NCBI RefSeq assembly: GCF_000213255.1
Contig: NC_015520.1
Location: 1,694,001-1,758,000 of the forward strand
Source of the DNA: Mahella australiensis 50-1 BON
GTDB lineage: Bacteria; Bacillota; Clostridia; Mahellales; Mahellaceae
DNA: 64,000 nt
Reading direction: 5' to 3'
Shown: positions 9,719 through 17,336 of the stretch, piece by piece
How the letters are laid out: each line of letters starts with the position of its first letter
How positions within the stretch are numbered: position 1 is the stretch's first letter
The notes under the pieces: model-generated
What the model was told of the DNA's origin: nothing
Seen by the model: only the letters and a program-made list of their open reading frames with translations
Databases searched by the model: none
Program-made: the position numbers and the translations under genes

Positions 9719-10435
9719 TTACGGGACGATTAACTTCCTTTTTATCATATACCCCGTAAAAGTAAAATTGACAAAAATCATAAATATACTCCAAACAGCG
9801 CTGTTTACGACTATCGTAAAGTTGTCAGCTATCATCATGTTGCCTGGTGCCGAATTCACTGTAATACCCTCCATACTAATCCTTATCGTATAAGGTATCA
9901 GCCCTTCCGTAGTGTTTTGCAATAAGCTGAATATACTGTATAATACGATGAAAAACAAAACAGTCATTCCCAAATAGTCTTTCTGAATAAACGGATGATG
10001 CGCAAGTGAAATAGCTGTATACAGGAACGACAAAATCATCAAACCCGTTATAATTATACTGGAAAGCGTAATATAGTTTAACATTAATTTACCTAACGGG
10101 TTGCCTTGCCACATAAATGTCATACCCATTACAACAAAAGAAACAAGTAACCACAGTAATGAATTGATCGCTTTACTTGCCATCAATTGGGCTGTATTGG
10201 CAGGTACGGTTAAAAGAAAATTTGCTTCTTGACCATATATAGATTGCCAAAAACGGTTCGTCAGAATGCCAATTGTCAGAAATAGGTCGATGAACATAAG
10301 ATGTACATAAAAGAAATCAGGCAAACTTATTAATTTTGCTTTAACCAATGCCGCAATCAATAATAACACGGCATATATCAAGAAAAAAACACGCCACGAA
10401 TTTTGGATCTCATAGGCGATAAGCTTTTTTATCAT
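9719..10435 (-). CDS. ABC transporter permease
   Basis: 238 residues with about six hydrophobic membrane segments (near 15-35, 45-65, 85-110, 120-150, 165-185 and 205-230), no signal peptide and no ATPase motifs. This is the layout of ABC-2-like permeases that work with a single cytosolic ATPase. Its start overlaps the stop of the ATPase gene by ATGA (10432-10435), so the two form one operon. The pair probably exports a peptide, antibiotic or lipid; the substrate cannot be read from sequence. A 43-bp piece of this gene is found again at 15342-15384. Confidence 0.8.
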   Translation of the reverse strand: MIKKLIAYEIQNSWRVFFLIYAVLLLIAALVKAKLISLPDFFYVHLMFIDLFLTIGILTNRFWQSIYGQEANFLLTVPANTAQLMASKAINSLLWLLVSFVVMGMTFMWQGNPLGKLMLNYITLSSIIITGLMILSFLYTAISLAHHPFIQKDYLGMTVLFFIVLYSIFSLLQNTTEGLIPYTIRISMEGITVNSAPGNMMIADNFTIVVNSAVWSIFMIFVNFTFTGYMIKRKLIVP

Positions 10436-11127
10436 TTAAATGCCTCCTTATAAAAGCCTTCGATGGATTGCGCATTGCCGGATCGTATGCTGTCAGAGGA
10501 TTTTGCCAGCAATATTTCACCGTTTTTTATAAAGACCACATAATTTAACAGACTCTCCATATCGTGAATTTCATGCGTTACTATCAGGAACGTGCTATTA
10601 TTAGGATAATTCGTAACAATCATGTCGTTTATCTTATCTCTGGTAGAAACATCTATTCCGCCAAACGGCTCATCCAGAAGATACAGCTTAGAATTTTTTG
10701 ATAACGCAAGGCTTAATGCCACCTGTTCCTGCAAACCTTTAGATAAATGACTGAACATAGTGTTTTTTGCAAGATGAAGATAATCAAAAAAATAATTTGC
10801 CTTTTCGCGTGAAAAATTAGGGAAAAAAGAAGCATATGTGTTTATGAGCTGCTCCAATGTTAATCGCGGATTTACATATGGACTGCTCGGCAAATAAGAT
10901 ACTATCGACTTTGTATAGGTGGAAACTGGTTGACCGTCAATATGGACTTCTCCCGTATAGTATGTTATAAGGCCGGCTAATATTTTAAGCAACGTGGTTT
11001 TACCGCTCCCATTTGGACCTAATAAACCGATAAAGTTATCGTCCGGCAATTCTAAATTGATATTTTTAAGCGCTGCAGTCTTCCCATATGACATGTTTAG
11101 GTTGTTAATTTTAACTATATTTCCCAT
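10432..11127 (-). CDS. ABC transporter ATP-binding protein
   Basis: 231 residues. Walker A GPNGSGKTT at about 37-45, signature LSKGLQEQ near 138, Walker B LYLLDEP near 159 and the H-loop THE near 194 are all present, so the ATPase should be competent. Short ATPases of this type pair with a membrane permease, here the next gene. No GntR-type regulator, common beside such exporters, is present upstream. The RBS is poor: GAGAAGG lies about 20 nt before ATG 11127. Confidence 0.88.
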   Translation of the reverse strand: MGNIVKINNLNMSYGKTAALKNINLELPDDNFIGLLGPNGSGKTTLLKILAGLITYYTGEVHIDGQPVSTYTKSIVSYLPSSPYVNPRLTLEQLINTYASFFPNFSREKANYFFDYLHLAKNTMFSHLSKGLQEQVALSLALSKNSKLYLLDEPFGGIDVSTRDKINDMIVTNYPNNSTFLIVTHEIHDMESLLNYVVFIKNGEILLAKSSDSIRSGNAQSIEGFYKEAFK

Positions 11128-11245
11128 TAAATAAAATCAGGCGTAAAACCTTCTCTCTTTATTAAATGAGGAAGAATACGCCATCGCCTCCCCTCATATT
11201 CATATCAGCCCTTCCTTTTTGCTCGTTTTAGCTTCTCTTTTATAA

Positions 11246-11788
11246 CTACCGTTTCCCCTGCAACGAATCCTCAGGAGAAATAGTTGCAGATTGGCCAAGC
11301 CTAATCTCCGTTATTGGCATACCATTCTTATATACGCTATTATCTGCTTTATATACATCAGCGACAGACGCATCATAACGTACAGCAATTACACAATCTT
11401 TCCCATCTTTTTCACATTTAACTTCTTTGATATAAGAACTTTCAGGAACAAATATACTGGATTTAGGTATGGCAGAGCAATTGAACACCCTTATTTCACA
11501 TAGCCCGTTCGTAGCATCAAATGTAATTTTCTGCAAAGGAGCTATTCCGGTAGCAGATACCGGCACATCAAACAATATCTGTATACAGTCGCTGGAAACC
11601 GGAATCTGAGAGATGTCTATTTTCTGATAAGTCGTTCCAAATTGCGTGTCTTTGCTTGTACTCACCCAATAATTACCTACAACTCTGTAAAAGCCTTCGT
11701 AAAAATCGTATTTGTCCTTATCGAGTTTAAAGCAGGTAAGTTTGTATGGGAATTTAGCCGTGGTTTCTTCTTTACTGTAACCTTCCAC
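11246..11788 (-). CDS. hypothetical protein, probably the 3' part of a broken gene
   Basis: Open for 180 codons from a GTG that directly follows an in-frame TAA and has no RBS. No family recognised; the composition suggests an extracytoplasmic beta-rich domain (YEGFYRVVGNYWVSTS). The stretch just upstream, in another frame, reads MLGNTFAVKWKVT and joins smoothly to the frame of the 79-residue ORF upstream. This piece and 11925-12164 may once have been one membrane-anchored protein of about 300 residues, broken by frameshifts and a stop. That reconstruction is inference. Confidence 0.5.
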   Translation of the reverse strand: MEGYSKEETTAKFPYKLTCFKLDKDKYDFYEGFYRVVGNYWVSTSKDTQFGTTYQKIDISQIPVSSDCIQILFDVPVSATGIAPLQKITFDATNGLCEIRVFNCSAIPKSSIFVPESSYIKEVKCEKDGKDCVIAVRYDASVADVYKADNSVYKNGMPITEIRLGQSATISPEDSLQGKR

Positions 11789-11843
11789 TTAACCGCAAAA
11801 GTGTTCCCCAACATGTAGCTGTGCGAATCATCTTACGCTATTA

Positions 11844-12440
11844 CAAAGATGTAGTGATAGGTTTCAGATGACACAATAGCAGAATAAGCATTATTCTCCG
11901 GTGTTATAATTGAGCGATTAACTTTTACACCCGCATCTGAATCAAACGTAGGGAATCAATTATCTGTTTTATCTCATCCTCATTTGACATCTCTATACTA
12001 ACGTCCGCCTCGTATTGCTTAACACTAATATCAACCTCATTGTAAGGCGGAAATTGTAATCCAGTTGTAAAGTCACGAAAAGCGAGAGCATTAACCATTA
12101 GGGCCACAACGGCTATCGCAACTATACTACATATGCAGACAATGACCACCTTTCTCCTCTTCATAACGCAATTTCCACCTCACTATTCTTATAGCTTGCG
12201 GCCAATCACTGGGCCAAGTAAAATCAGGGAATAAGAAACATATTGCTCCCTTGGAAGGTATCCGATAAAGCGCATCAACCCTTTTGAAGATTCACAACTG
12301 CCTCATAATATTCCCCGTATCTTATTAGGTCCAATTCACAATCTTTATTGATTACCCACCCGTCTTCATTCATCACTCCATCCGATATCAACCACGTTGT
12401 GTTACCTTTTTTCGCAGTGAGCACGGAAAACTTGATATTG
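11844..12440. repeat. duplicated block, copy A
   Basis: About 600 bp nearly identical to 15387-15965, with a small deletion in the second copy near 15780. It spans the 79-residue ORF, its upstream region and the 3' end of the lipoprotein gene. The copies differ by scattered substitutions, so the duplication is not recent. Confidence 0.85.
11925..12164 (-). CDS. small membrane-anchored protein (copy A), probably frameshifted
   Basis: 79 residues: basic start MKRRK, one membrane helix (about 6-28), then an acidic extracytoplasmic stretch ending ...IIDSLRLIQMRV. No known family. After GATTCC the reading frame looks broken at the CCC run (11951-11953 on plus). One extra base would continue as DSPTFDSDAG, VKVNRSIITPENNAY and so on for about 35 more residues. 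The same break occurs in copy B, so it predates the duplication. GAGGTGG lies 12 nt upstream of the ATG. Confidence 0.5.
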   Translation of the reverse strand: MKRRKVVIVCICSIVAIAVVALMVNALAFRDFTTGLQFPPYNEVDISVKQYEADVSIEMSNEDEIKQIIDSLRLIQMRV

Positions 12441-13612
12441 TACCGAATATTATTGTTATCATCAGTAGTGCTCTTTTTTACTGAATCGACCTTATATTGA
12501 TAAACACGATCTTGAATCGGTTGTGTGGAAAACATATACGGCCTAATGATAGTATCGGCAAACATTTCTCCGATTTTTTCGGTGTCCGGTGCTTTATTTG
12601 GCAAATAGATAACGGCATTATTCCCTATAATGTTCAAAACGCAATATCCGTCTTGCTTTACATATGAAGCATAAAGAGTATGCGTATCCCACAAATAGCG
12701 AGAAGATTCACCATTATGTTCTCCCAAAGCGATGACTGCTTCAAATAAGGCACCACCATCGGTTTCATGAACTATATTTATATCCTCAATCAATGCGATA
12801 TCTGTTTGATATGTTGTCGAGTGTGTCATCCGATCAAGCAATGAACGCAGCAACCTATCTGCGTTGGCTATCGAAGTCATCTTATTATCTTGTACAACAA
12901 CTAAGTCTTGATAAAGCATTTCTTTGCTCTGGGGGTTTATTTTGTCTGCTGACTTAAATATAAGCGGCTTAGCTGAGGGAGTTAAGCGCGGCCACTCTAT
13001 CGTCTCATTGATTGCTTCGTCGTAATAATGTATAGACTCGCCATTGAAAAATAACACGTCGAACTCATAATCGTTGCTAGTTTCCATATTTGAATTATAT
13101 GGTATTAGCGTATCAAATGTTATTACTGAATTAAGGACCCCATTATCACTCATTATAGGGTAGCTAATAGTACAATTACCCCTGTCATTGAATATGGAAA
13201 ATACCCCGGAGAGCATTTGATTCAGATGGCTTTTCTCAGGACTGCCGCTTTCAAAGGATGAATCCTCTGGATATACCGTTTCATTCCCCAATGAATAACT
13301 GGTATCATCCTTTAGCACCTGTTCTATATGAATTTTCTTCAAGCCAGGTATATCAGAAAATAAGTGATTATTTGCCTGAGCATCTTCGGCTACATTATGG
13401 ACATACGAATAAAATGCTCTCAATGCCACTGGTAAACTTGCAATCGTTTCTGCAGGAGATGAGCTTTGTAATGTTTGAGAGTTATTTATAGGTGTTCCAA
13501 TTGCTTTAGAAGATGAGGGATCTGCTACCTCATTATTATCACATGCCACGATAATAATGGAGAAAAAAGATACCAGCATGATTAAAATCCAAACATTTTG
13601 TTTCCTTACCAT
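12275..13612 (-). CDS. hypothetical lipoprotein
   Basis: About 445 residues from ATG 13612 (an upstream ATG at 13621 is possible but lies too close to AAAGG). The N-terminus has a lipoprotein signal, hydrophobic WILIMLVSFFSIIIVA followed by the lipobox Cys (IIVAC-DNN), so it should be anchored outside the membrane. The next 30 residues are Ser/Pro/Thr-rich linker. No catalytic motif or known family is recognised. The last 170 bp are duplicated at 15794-15965. It sits among other AT-rich exported-protein genes. Confidence 0.7.
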   Translation of the reverse strand: MVRKQNVWILIMLVSFFSIIIVACDNNEVADPSSSKAIGTPINNSQTLQSSSPAETIASLPVALRAFYSYVHNVAEDAQANNHLFSDIPGLKKIHIEQVLKDDTSYSLGNETVYPEDSSFESGSPEKSHLNQMLSGVFSIFNDRGNCTISYPIMSDNGVLNSVITFDTLIPYNSNMETSNDYEFDVLFFNGESIHYYDEAINETIEWPRLTPSAKPLIFKSADKINPQSKEMLYQDLVVVQDNKMTSIANADRLLRSLLDRMTHSTTYQTDIALIEDINIVHETDGGALFEAVIALGEHNGESSRYLWDTHTLYASYVKQDGYCVLNIIGNNAVIYLPNKAPDTEKIGEMFADTIIRPYMFSTQPIQDRVYQYKVDSVKKSTTDDNNNIRYNIKFSVLTAKKGNTTWLISDGVMNEDGWVINKDCELDLIRYGEYYEAVVNLQKG

Positions 13613-13646
13613 GATAAACATTACCTTTCTTTATTCGTACTATTTA

Positions 13647-13880
13647 TTATTCCAGTATATAGCGTTTTATATTCCATATACTGGAATATCTCGTATCATT
13701 TGAAGGATTATTATAGTAGTAAGTAACCCGAACTATTCTTCCCTTGCTTGCAGGTATGCCCAAACTACTAAGCAAAGTGTCGAATTTATCTGCTGTATGG
13801 GCACTTATATATATTCTGTCAGCATCATCCTTATAGCTTGTTGCATACCAACAAGCAATTATTCCAATCCTCGTATCCAA
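13647..13880 (-). CDS. hypothetical small protein, probably 5'-truncated
   Basis: 77 codons from a TTG lying within the 5' end of a repeat module, with no clear RBS. No family recognised (MDTRIGIIACWYATSYKDD...). The first residues lie in sequence shared with about 20965-21005, so the start was probably made or lost by rearrangement. It may be a fragment rather than a working gene. Confidence 0.35.
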   Translation of the reverse strand: MDTRIGIIACWYATSYKDDADRIYISAHTADKFDTLLSSLGIPASKGRIVRVTYYYNNPSNDTRYSSIWNIKRYILE

Positions 13881-14042
13881 CGAATCAACCTCTCATTAGC
13901 GCTACCCCCAATCAACATTCTTCCCTTTGCCAAGTGAACTGCTTAAACAAACCCGTCGCACTATCCATCTAAGGAATCCTGTAGATTTATACCAACCGTT
14001 TGTTTACAGGTAATATAATACTACTCGATCTATTATTTGTCT

Positions 14043-14060
14043 ACTACCCGATCGGGTAGT
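14043..14060. promoter_or_regulatory. 18-bp perfect palindrome, possible operator
   Basis: ACTACCCGATCGGGTAGT is a perfect palindrome. A near half-site (ACTACTCGATC) lies 24 bp upstream on plus. A protein-binding site fits at least as well as a terminator, since the following T-run is short (CTTTTG). An identical site is at 21173-21190. Confidence 0.45.
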
Positions 14061-14196
14061 CTTTTGTTAATAATTTTCCCAATATTTGATCATCGCTTAT
14101 AATTCCATATTCAATGGCAACGGCTACAGCTTCACAAACACTGTGCACACCGAGCATCTGTCTGTCGTCTGACAACTTTACCTCACTTTCACGCAT
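14044..14196 (-). CDS. 50-residue ORF resembling the tail of a LuxR-type HTH
   Basis: ATG 14196 is preceded by GGAGATATGAGTT. The product reads MRESEVKLSDDRQ, then MLGVHSVCEAVAVAIEYGII, then SDDQILGKLLTKDYPIG. The central part resembles the last helices of a LuxR/NarL HTH (LGVHSRTEAVAIA-type), without the preceding recognition helix. It is a conserved small protein or a remnant. A second copy at 21197-21328 is shortened by a one-base deletion. Confidence 0.4.
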   Translation of the reverse strand: MRESEVKLSDDRQMLGVHSVCEAVAVAIEYGIISDDQILGKLLTKDYPIG

Positions 14197-14344
14197 AACT
14201 CATATCTCCAATTTGCTCTTCTATATATAAGAGGGTTAAAAGGATGAAATAGTTTCATAATCAGCCATAAAAATTTTTATCTCGAAACCATCGCAAGCTT
14301 TTTTGTTAGAAATATAACACTATTATAAAACATACGTATATATA

Positions 14345-14515
14345 ATGAATATATTTCTCCGATATGCCGTCCGTTACGGTGGTATCCCTTTTGATATTCG
14401 TATTGAAAACCCCAATGCCGAAACATTGGCGGCAATTAGTAATGTCAACAACAACCGCAATATGAGTAAAGCTTTTAATAGCATTAATGAACTTATGGAA
14501 GATTTAAATGCTTAG
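14345..14515 (+). pseudogene. RelB/DinJ antitoxin remnant
   Basis: 56 codons on plus ending FDIRIENPNAETLAAISNVNN, NRNMSKAFNSINELMEDLNA. The close NAETLAAI...SFNSINELMEDLNA pattern is typical of the C-terminus of RelB/DinJ-family antitoxins, which normally have 80-100 residues. The DNA-binding N-terminus is missing and no toxin gene follows; a purD fragment begins 6 bp later. Confidence 0.65.
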
Positions 14516-14520
14516 GATTA

Positions 14521-14661
<141 letters not shown>

Positions 14662-15105
14662 CTAATCTTTTATCTCCATATATTGCTTAAGTTCGATAGA
14701 TTCACTATAGTTGCTTTTATCGTTTTTATTGTATGTGCTTATAATGACTAAAACTTTTTCTTTCGGCTTCCCAAGTATAGGATAAAGAAAATTATCTTGA
14801 AATTCTACAAAAAATGTTCCTTTATTACCCGTACCATGTTCAGGCATCGAACCTATAGTACCCATTGCCGTTCCATAGCTAAAGCTTATATCTTTACCAT
14901 TTAAATCTTCAATGTTACTCATATAGGCGGCTGTCATTGAGGCTTTCTCGCCGCTGTTTGCCCCATTACACTTTATAGTTACGACCCAGTGCTGTCCTTC
15001 GCCATAGAACAGGTACTGTTTATCATTTTCCGTTTTGCTCTGGTCACTGCATGCTGATAAAATCAATACCATGCTTAACATAATTATAAATACAATTCTT
15101 CTCAT
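14662..15105 (-). CDS. hypothetical lipoprotein
   Basis: 147 residues with a clear lipoprotein signal: MRRIVFIIMLSMVLILSAC, lipobox LSAC with Cys19. The remaining 128 residues are polar and beta-rich with no known motif. The stop codon abuts a purD fragment, so the original 3' end may have been replaced. AGAGGCGG lies about 13 nt upstream of the ATG. It could be an immunity or envelope-stress lipoprotein, but nothing in the sequence settles this. Confidence 0.65.
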   Translation of the reverse strand: MRRIVFIIMLSMVLILSACSDQSKTENDKQYLFYGEGQHWVVTIKCNGANSGEKASMTAAYMSNIEDLNGKDISFSYGTAMGTIGSMPEHGTGNKGTFFVEFQDNFLYPILGKPKEKVLVIISTYNKNDKSNYSESIELKQYMEIKD

Positions 15106-15138
15106 AAAAGCTTATACCGCCTCTCGTAATTATTTGAT

Positions 15139-15341
15139 TTATTTGTGAATTACACGGTACATCCCAAGCGTGTCCAACGCCACTACTACTGAATTAGCTT
15201 TGCCAACCCTATACAGATACTTTCTCAGTATATTATACGCCCCAACACAATCAGCGTTATAAGCTTTATTGTCTGTGACATATAATCCTAGATGTTTACG
15301 ATTATTCTTTTGAGCGCCCGCCTCTGATACTTCTGCTACAT
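15139..15341 (-). pseudogene. TnpB (IS200/IS605-type) C-terminal remnant
   Basis: About 67 codons ending in a stop at 15139. The reading VSEAGAQKNNRKHLGLYV, TDNKAYNADCVGAYNILRKY is diagnostic of the C-terminus of TnpB-type proteins (the NAD-GAYNILRK block with the last RuvC aspartate). The rest of the gene is gone; sequence changes abruptly at 15342 to a fragment of the ABC permease gene. Confidence 0.75.
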
Positions 15342-15384
15342 GCTGTATACAAGAACGATAAAATCATCAAACCCGTTATAATCA
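15342..15384 (-). pseudogene. 43-bp fragment of the ABC permease gene
   Basis: GCTGTATACAAGAACGATAA and the following bases match 10014-10055 inside the permease gene with few differences. It forms the joint between the TnpB remnant and duplicated block B, which shows illegitimate joining of pieces from the same zone. Confidence 0.75.
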
Positions 15385-15466
15385 TAAAAGATGTAGTAAT
15401 AGGTTTCAAATGACACAATAACAGAATAAGCATTATTCTCCGATGTTATAATTGAGCGATTAACCT

Positions 15467-15706
15467 TTACACCCGCATCTGAATCAAACGTAGGGAATCA
15501 ATTATCTGTTTTATCTCATCCTCATTTGACATCTCTATACTAACGCCCGTCTTGTATTGCTTAACACTAATATCAACCTCATTGTAAGGCGGAAATTGTA
15601 ATCCAGTTGTAAAGTCACGAAAAGCGAGAGCATTAACCATTAGAACCACAATGGCTATCGCAACTATACTACATATGCAGACAATAACTACCTTTCTCCT
15701 TTTCAT
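15467..15706 (-). CDS. small membrane-anchored protein (copy B), probably frameshifted
   Basis: 79 residues, differing from copy A (11925-12164) at a few positions (for example IAIVVLMVN and QYKTGVSIEMS). It has the same membrane helix at 6-28 and the same early stop after LRLIQMRV. The second-frame continuation (DSDAGVKVNRSIITSENN) is also kept, so the break at the CCC run is shared by both copies. Downstream sequence runs into the permease fragment. Confidence 0.45.
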   Translation of the reverse strand: MKRRKVVIVCICSIVAIAIVVLMVNALAFRDFTTGLQFPPYNEVDISVKQYKTGVSIEMSNEDEIKQIIDSLRLIQMRV

Positions 15707-15793
15707 AACGCAATTTCCACCTCACTATTCTTACAGCTTACGACCAATTACTCGGCCAAGTAAAATCAGGGAATGAGAAACGTATAAAGCGCA

Positions 15794-15965
15794 TCAACCC
15801 TTTTGAAGATTCACAACTGCCTCATAATATTCCCCGTGTCTTATTAGATCCAATTCACAATCTTTATTGATTACCCAGCCGTCTTCATTCATCACTCCAT
15901 CCGATATCAACCACGTCGTGTTACTTTTTTCGCAGTAAGTACAAAAAAATTGATATTGCATCGAA
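15794..15965 (-). pseudogene. 3' fragment of the 12.3-kb lipoprotein gene
   Basis: Matches 12275-12440, coding the last 55 or so residues of the lipoprotein (ending GEYYEAVVNLQKG), with a frameshift in the T-run near 15930. There is no start; similarity ends near GATATTGCATCGA. Confidence 0.8.
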
Positions 15966-16324
15966 AGGTAAAAGAGTTTTGCCAGGCACCGCTGAGAAGC
16001 AGGAATCGGAGGTATTATGATAATTGCTTATATTTCTTCTCGCTTCTTATGCTCGGCGATCGGTATAGGGTCTATATATGATGAATGAGGTAATTGCTTT
16101 AGGGGTAAAGAACAAAAAACTCACAACAAGCATTTTATGGCCCTATGTACATGTATTATTCAATCTTGTACATCTTATATAATTTTTAAAGTTATCTATA
16201 CTGAACCAATAACGATAACTCTAGTTTATATTTATAAAGTCGTCTCTCCACAGTACTTTTTGATATAAAAACGTTCTTTAGCTTTGGTAGAAACTAAAGA
16301 GACGTCAATTTAGACAGATTCATT
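15966..16324. other. no recognisable gene
   Basis: AT-rich spacer. A plus-strand scrap reads GKRVLPGTAEKQESEVL before a stop, and a 23-codon plus ORF at 16017-16088 follows GGAGG, but neither is recognised or convincing. Confidence 0.5.
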
Positions 16325-17236
16325 TTAGTTGTTATTATTAAAAAATGTACTTATGATATCTTGTATATACTGCTCGTTCAACTGTGAAAGGCTGGATTCA
16401 TCTATGATTTTTTGCACGAGTTGCTCATGTTCATCAAAGCTTCTAACAATATCTTCTTTCCATTTTTCACCGTTTTTTTGCAAGGCATTAATAAATCCCT
16501 CATACTTAGCACTGTCATCGAAAATTTCTTTAAGATTTGTATATCCGTATTTCTCCGCAAACGCGCTTCCACAAATATAATTCTCAGGTGCCGTTGGTAG
16601 TGTATACTCCTTAAAGGGCTTCATATCGGAATTATCAAAGACCACATATCCCTTTTCACGCAAAACATCATTTTCAGCATATTCATTAATTACTGATAAG
16701 AAATCCTTTGCTTCATCAACGTTATCGAAATAATTTCGTGCGATCTCCTCCGCCAGTCTTAACGCAGTCTTTCTATTAACGGCACGTTCGTCAATCGTAG
16801 CATTTGGATTACTGACTGTCCCTCTTATATTTTCGGCAATTTCACTTGCAAGTAATGAAGGATTTTCTGCTTTGCCTTCAAGCTTTTCAGAAATAAATTG
16901 TTCAAGAGATCCGGGTTTAAAGACATAGCTCACTCCAAGAATTTGAAACTCATTTTCCAAAGGAGCAATGTCCTGCCGTTCTGAGAGGCTCTTAGCGAAT
17001 TCCAACTTCCTTTGTTCATAATAATCTCGCTGTAAAAACTGCTTATCAAGCTTTAAGGGACCGTCAAACTCATATTCTTTGAGAACTTGAAATAATTTCC
17101 TTGACTCATCGCTGATGAACACTTCATCGTGATAACCACTGTTTAAAACATCTTCATTGCCCTTTCTTCTTGTATCTATTGGATTAGCTGATATTTGATT
17201 AGTAGATACATTGGCATTAAAAATTATTCCGCTCAT
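16325..17236 (-). CDS. hypothetical protein
   Basis: 303 residues, soluble, largely helical and acidic, with no signal peptide or membrane segment. AGAGGAG lies 9 nt before ATG 17236. The N-terminus (MSGIIFNANVSTNQISAN) is polar and low-complexity, like the disordered start of some flagellar or anti-sigma proteins, but no family is recognised. There is a short polyasparagine end (FFNNNN). It lies 100 bp downstream of the split secreted protein and may share its transcript. Confidence 0.6.
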   Translation of the reverse strand: MSGIIFNANVSTNQISANPIDTRRKGNEDVLNSGYHDEVFISDESRKLFQVLKEYEFDGPLKLDKQFLQRDYYEQRKLEFAKSLSERQDIAPLENEFQILGVSYVFKPGSLEQFISEKLEGKAENPSLLASEIAENIRGTVSNPNATIDERAVNRKTALRLAEEIARNYFDNVDEAKDFLSVINEYAENDVLREKGYVVFDNSDMKPFKEYTLPTAPENYICGSAFAEKYGYTNLKEIFDDSAKYEGFINALQKNGEKWKEDIVRSFDEHEQLVQKIIDESSLSQLNEQYIQDIISTFFNNNN

Positions 17237-17336
17237 TTATATTTCTCCTCTTCTATGCAGTATTTTTTTATCTTAAAAATACATAGAATAACGCCTGTAG
17301 AATTTTTATTTTTCAAGGTGTTATTCTACATTTTCA

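Larger units (their letters stand above)
13845..14285. repeat. purD-downstream repeat module, copy with intact small ORF
   Basis: Aligns with about 20965-21412 through the stretch around AACTGCTTAAACAAACCCGTC, the 18-bp palindrome, the small ORF and GAGGGTTAAAAGG. Similarity stops after AAAAATTTTTATC at about 14283, where RelB debris and a purD fragment follow. Confidence 0.85.
15387..15965. repeat. duplicated block, copy B
   Basis: Second copy of 11844-12440, containing the second small membrane protein ORF and the 3' end of the lipoprotein gene. It has a deletion of about 25 bp near 15780 relative to copy A. Confidence 0.85.

Noticed and set aside
11128-11200. Possible 15-codon leader peptide before the ABC ATPase gene (MAYSSSFNKERRFYA)
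   Set aside because: The AGGGGAGG is only two bases from the ATG and no attenuator hairpin follows.
16017-16088. 23-codon plus ORF with GGAGG upstream
   Set aside because: Very short, lies in duplicated debris, and has no homology that I recognise.
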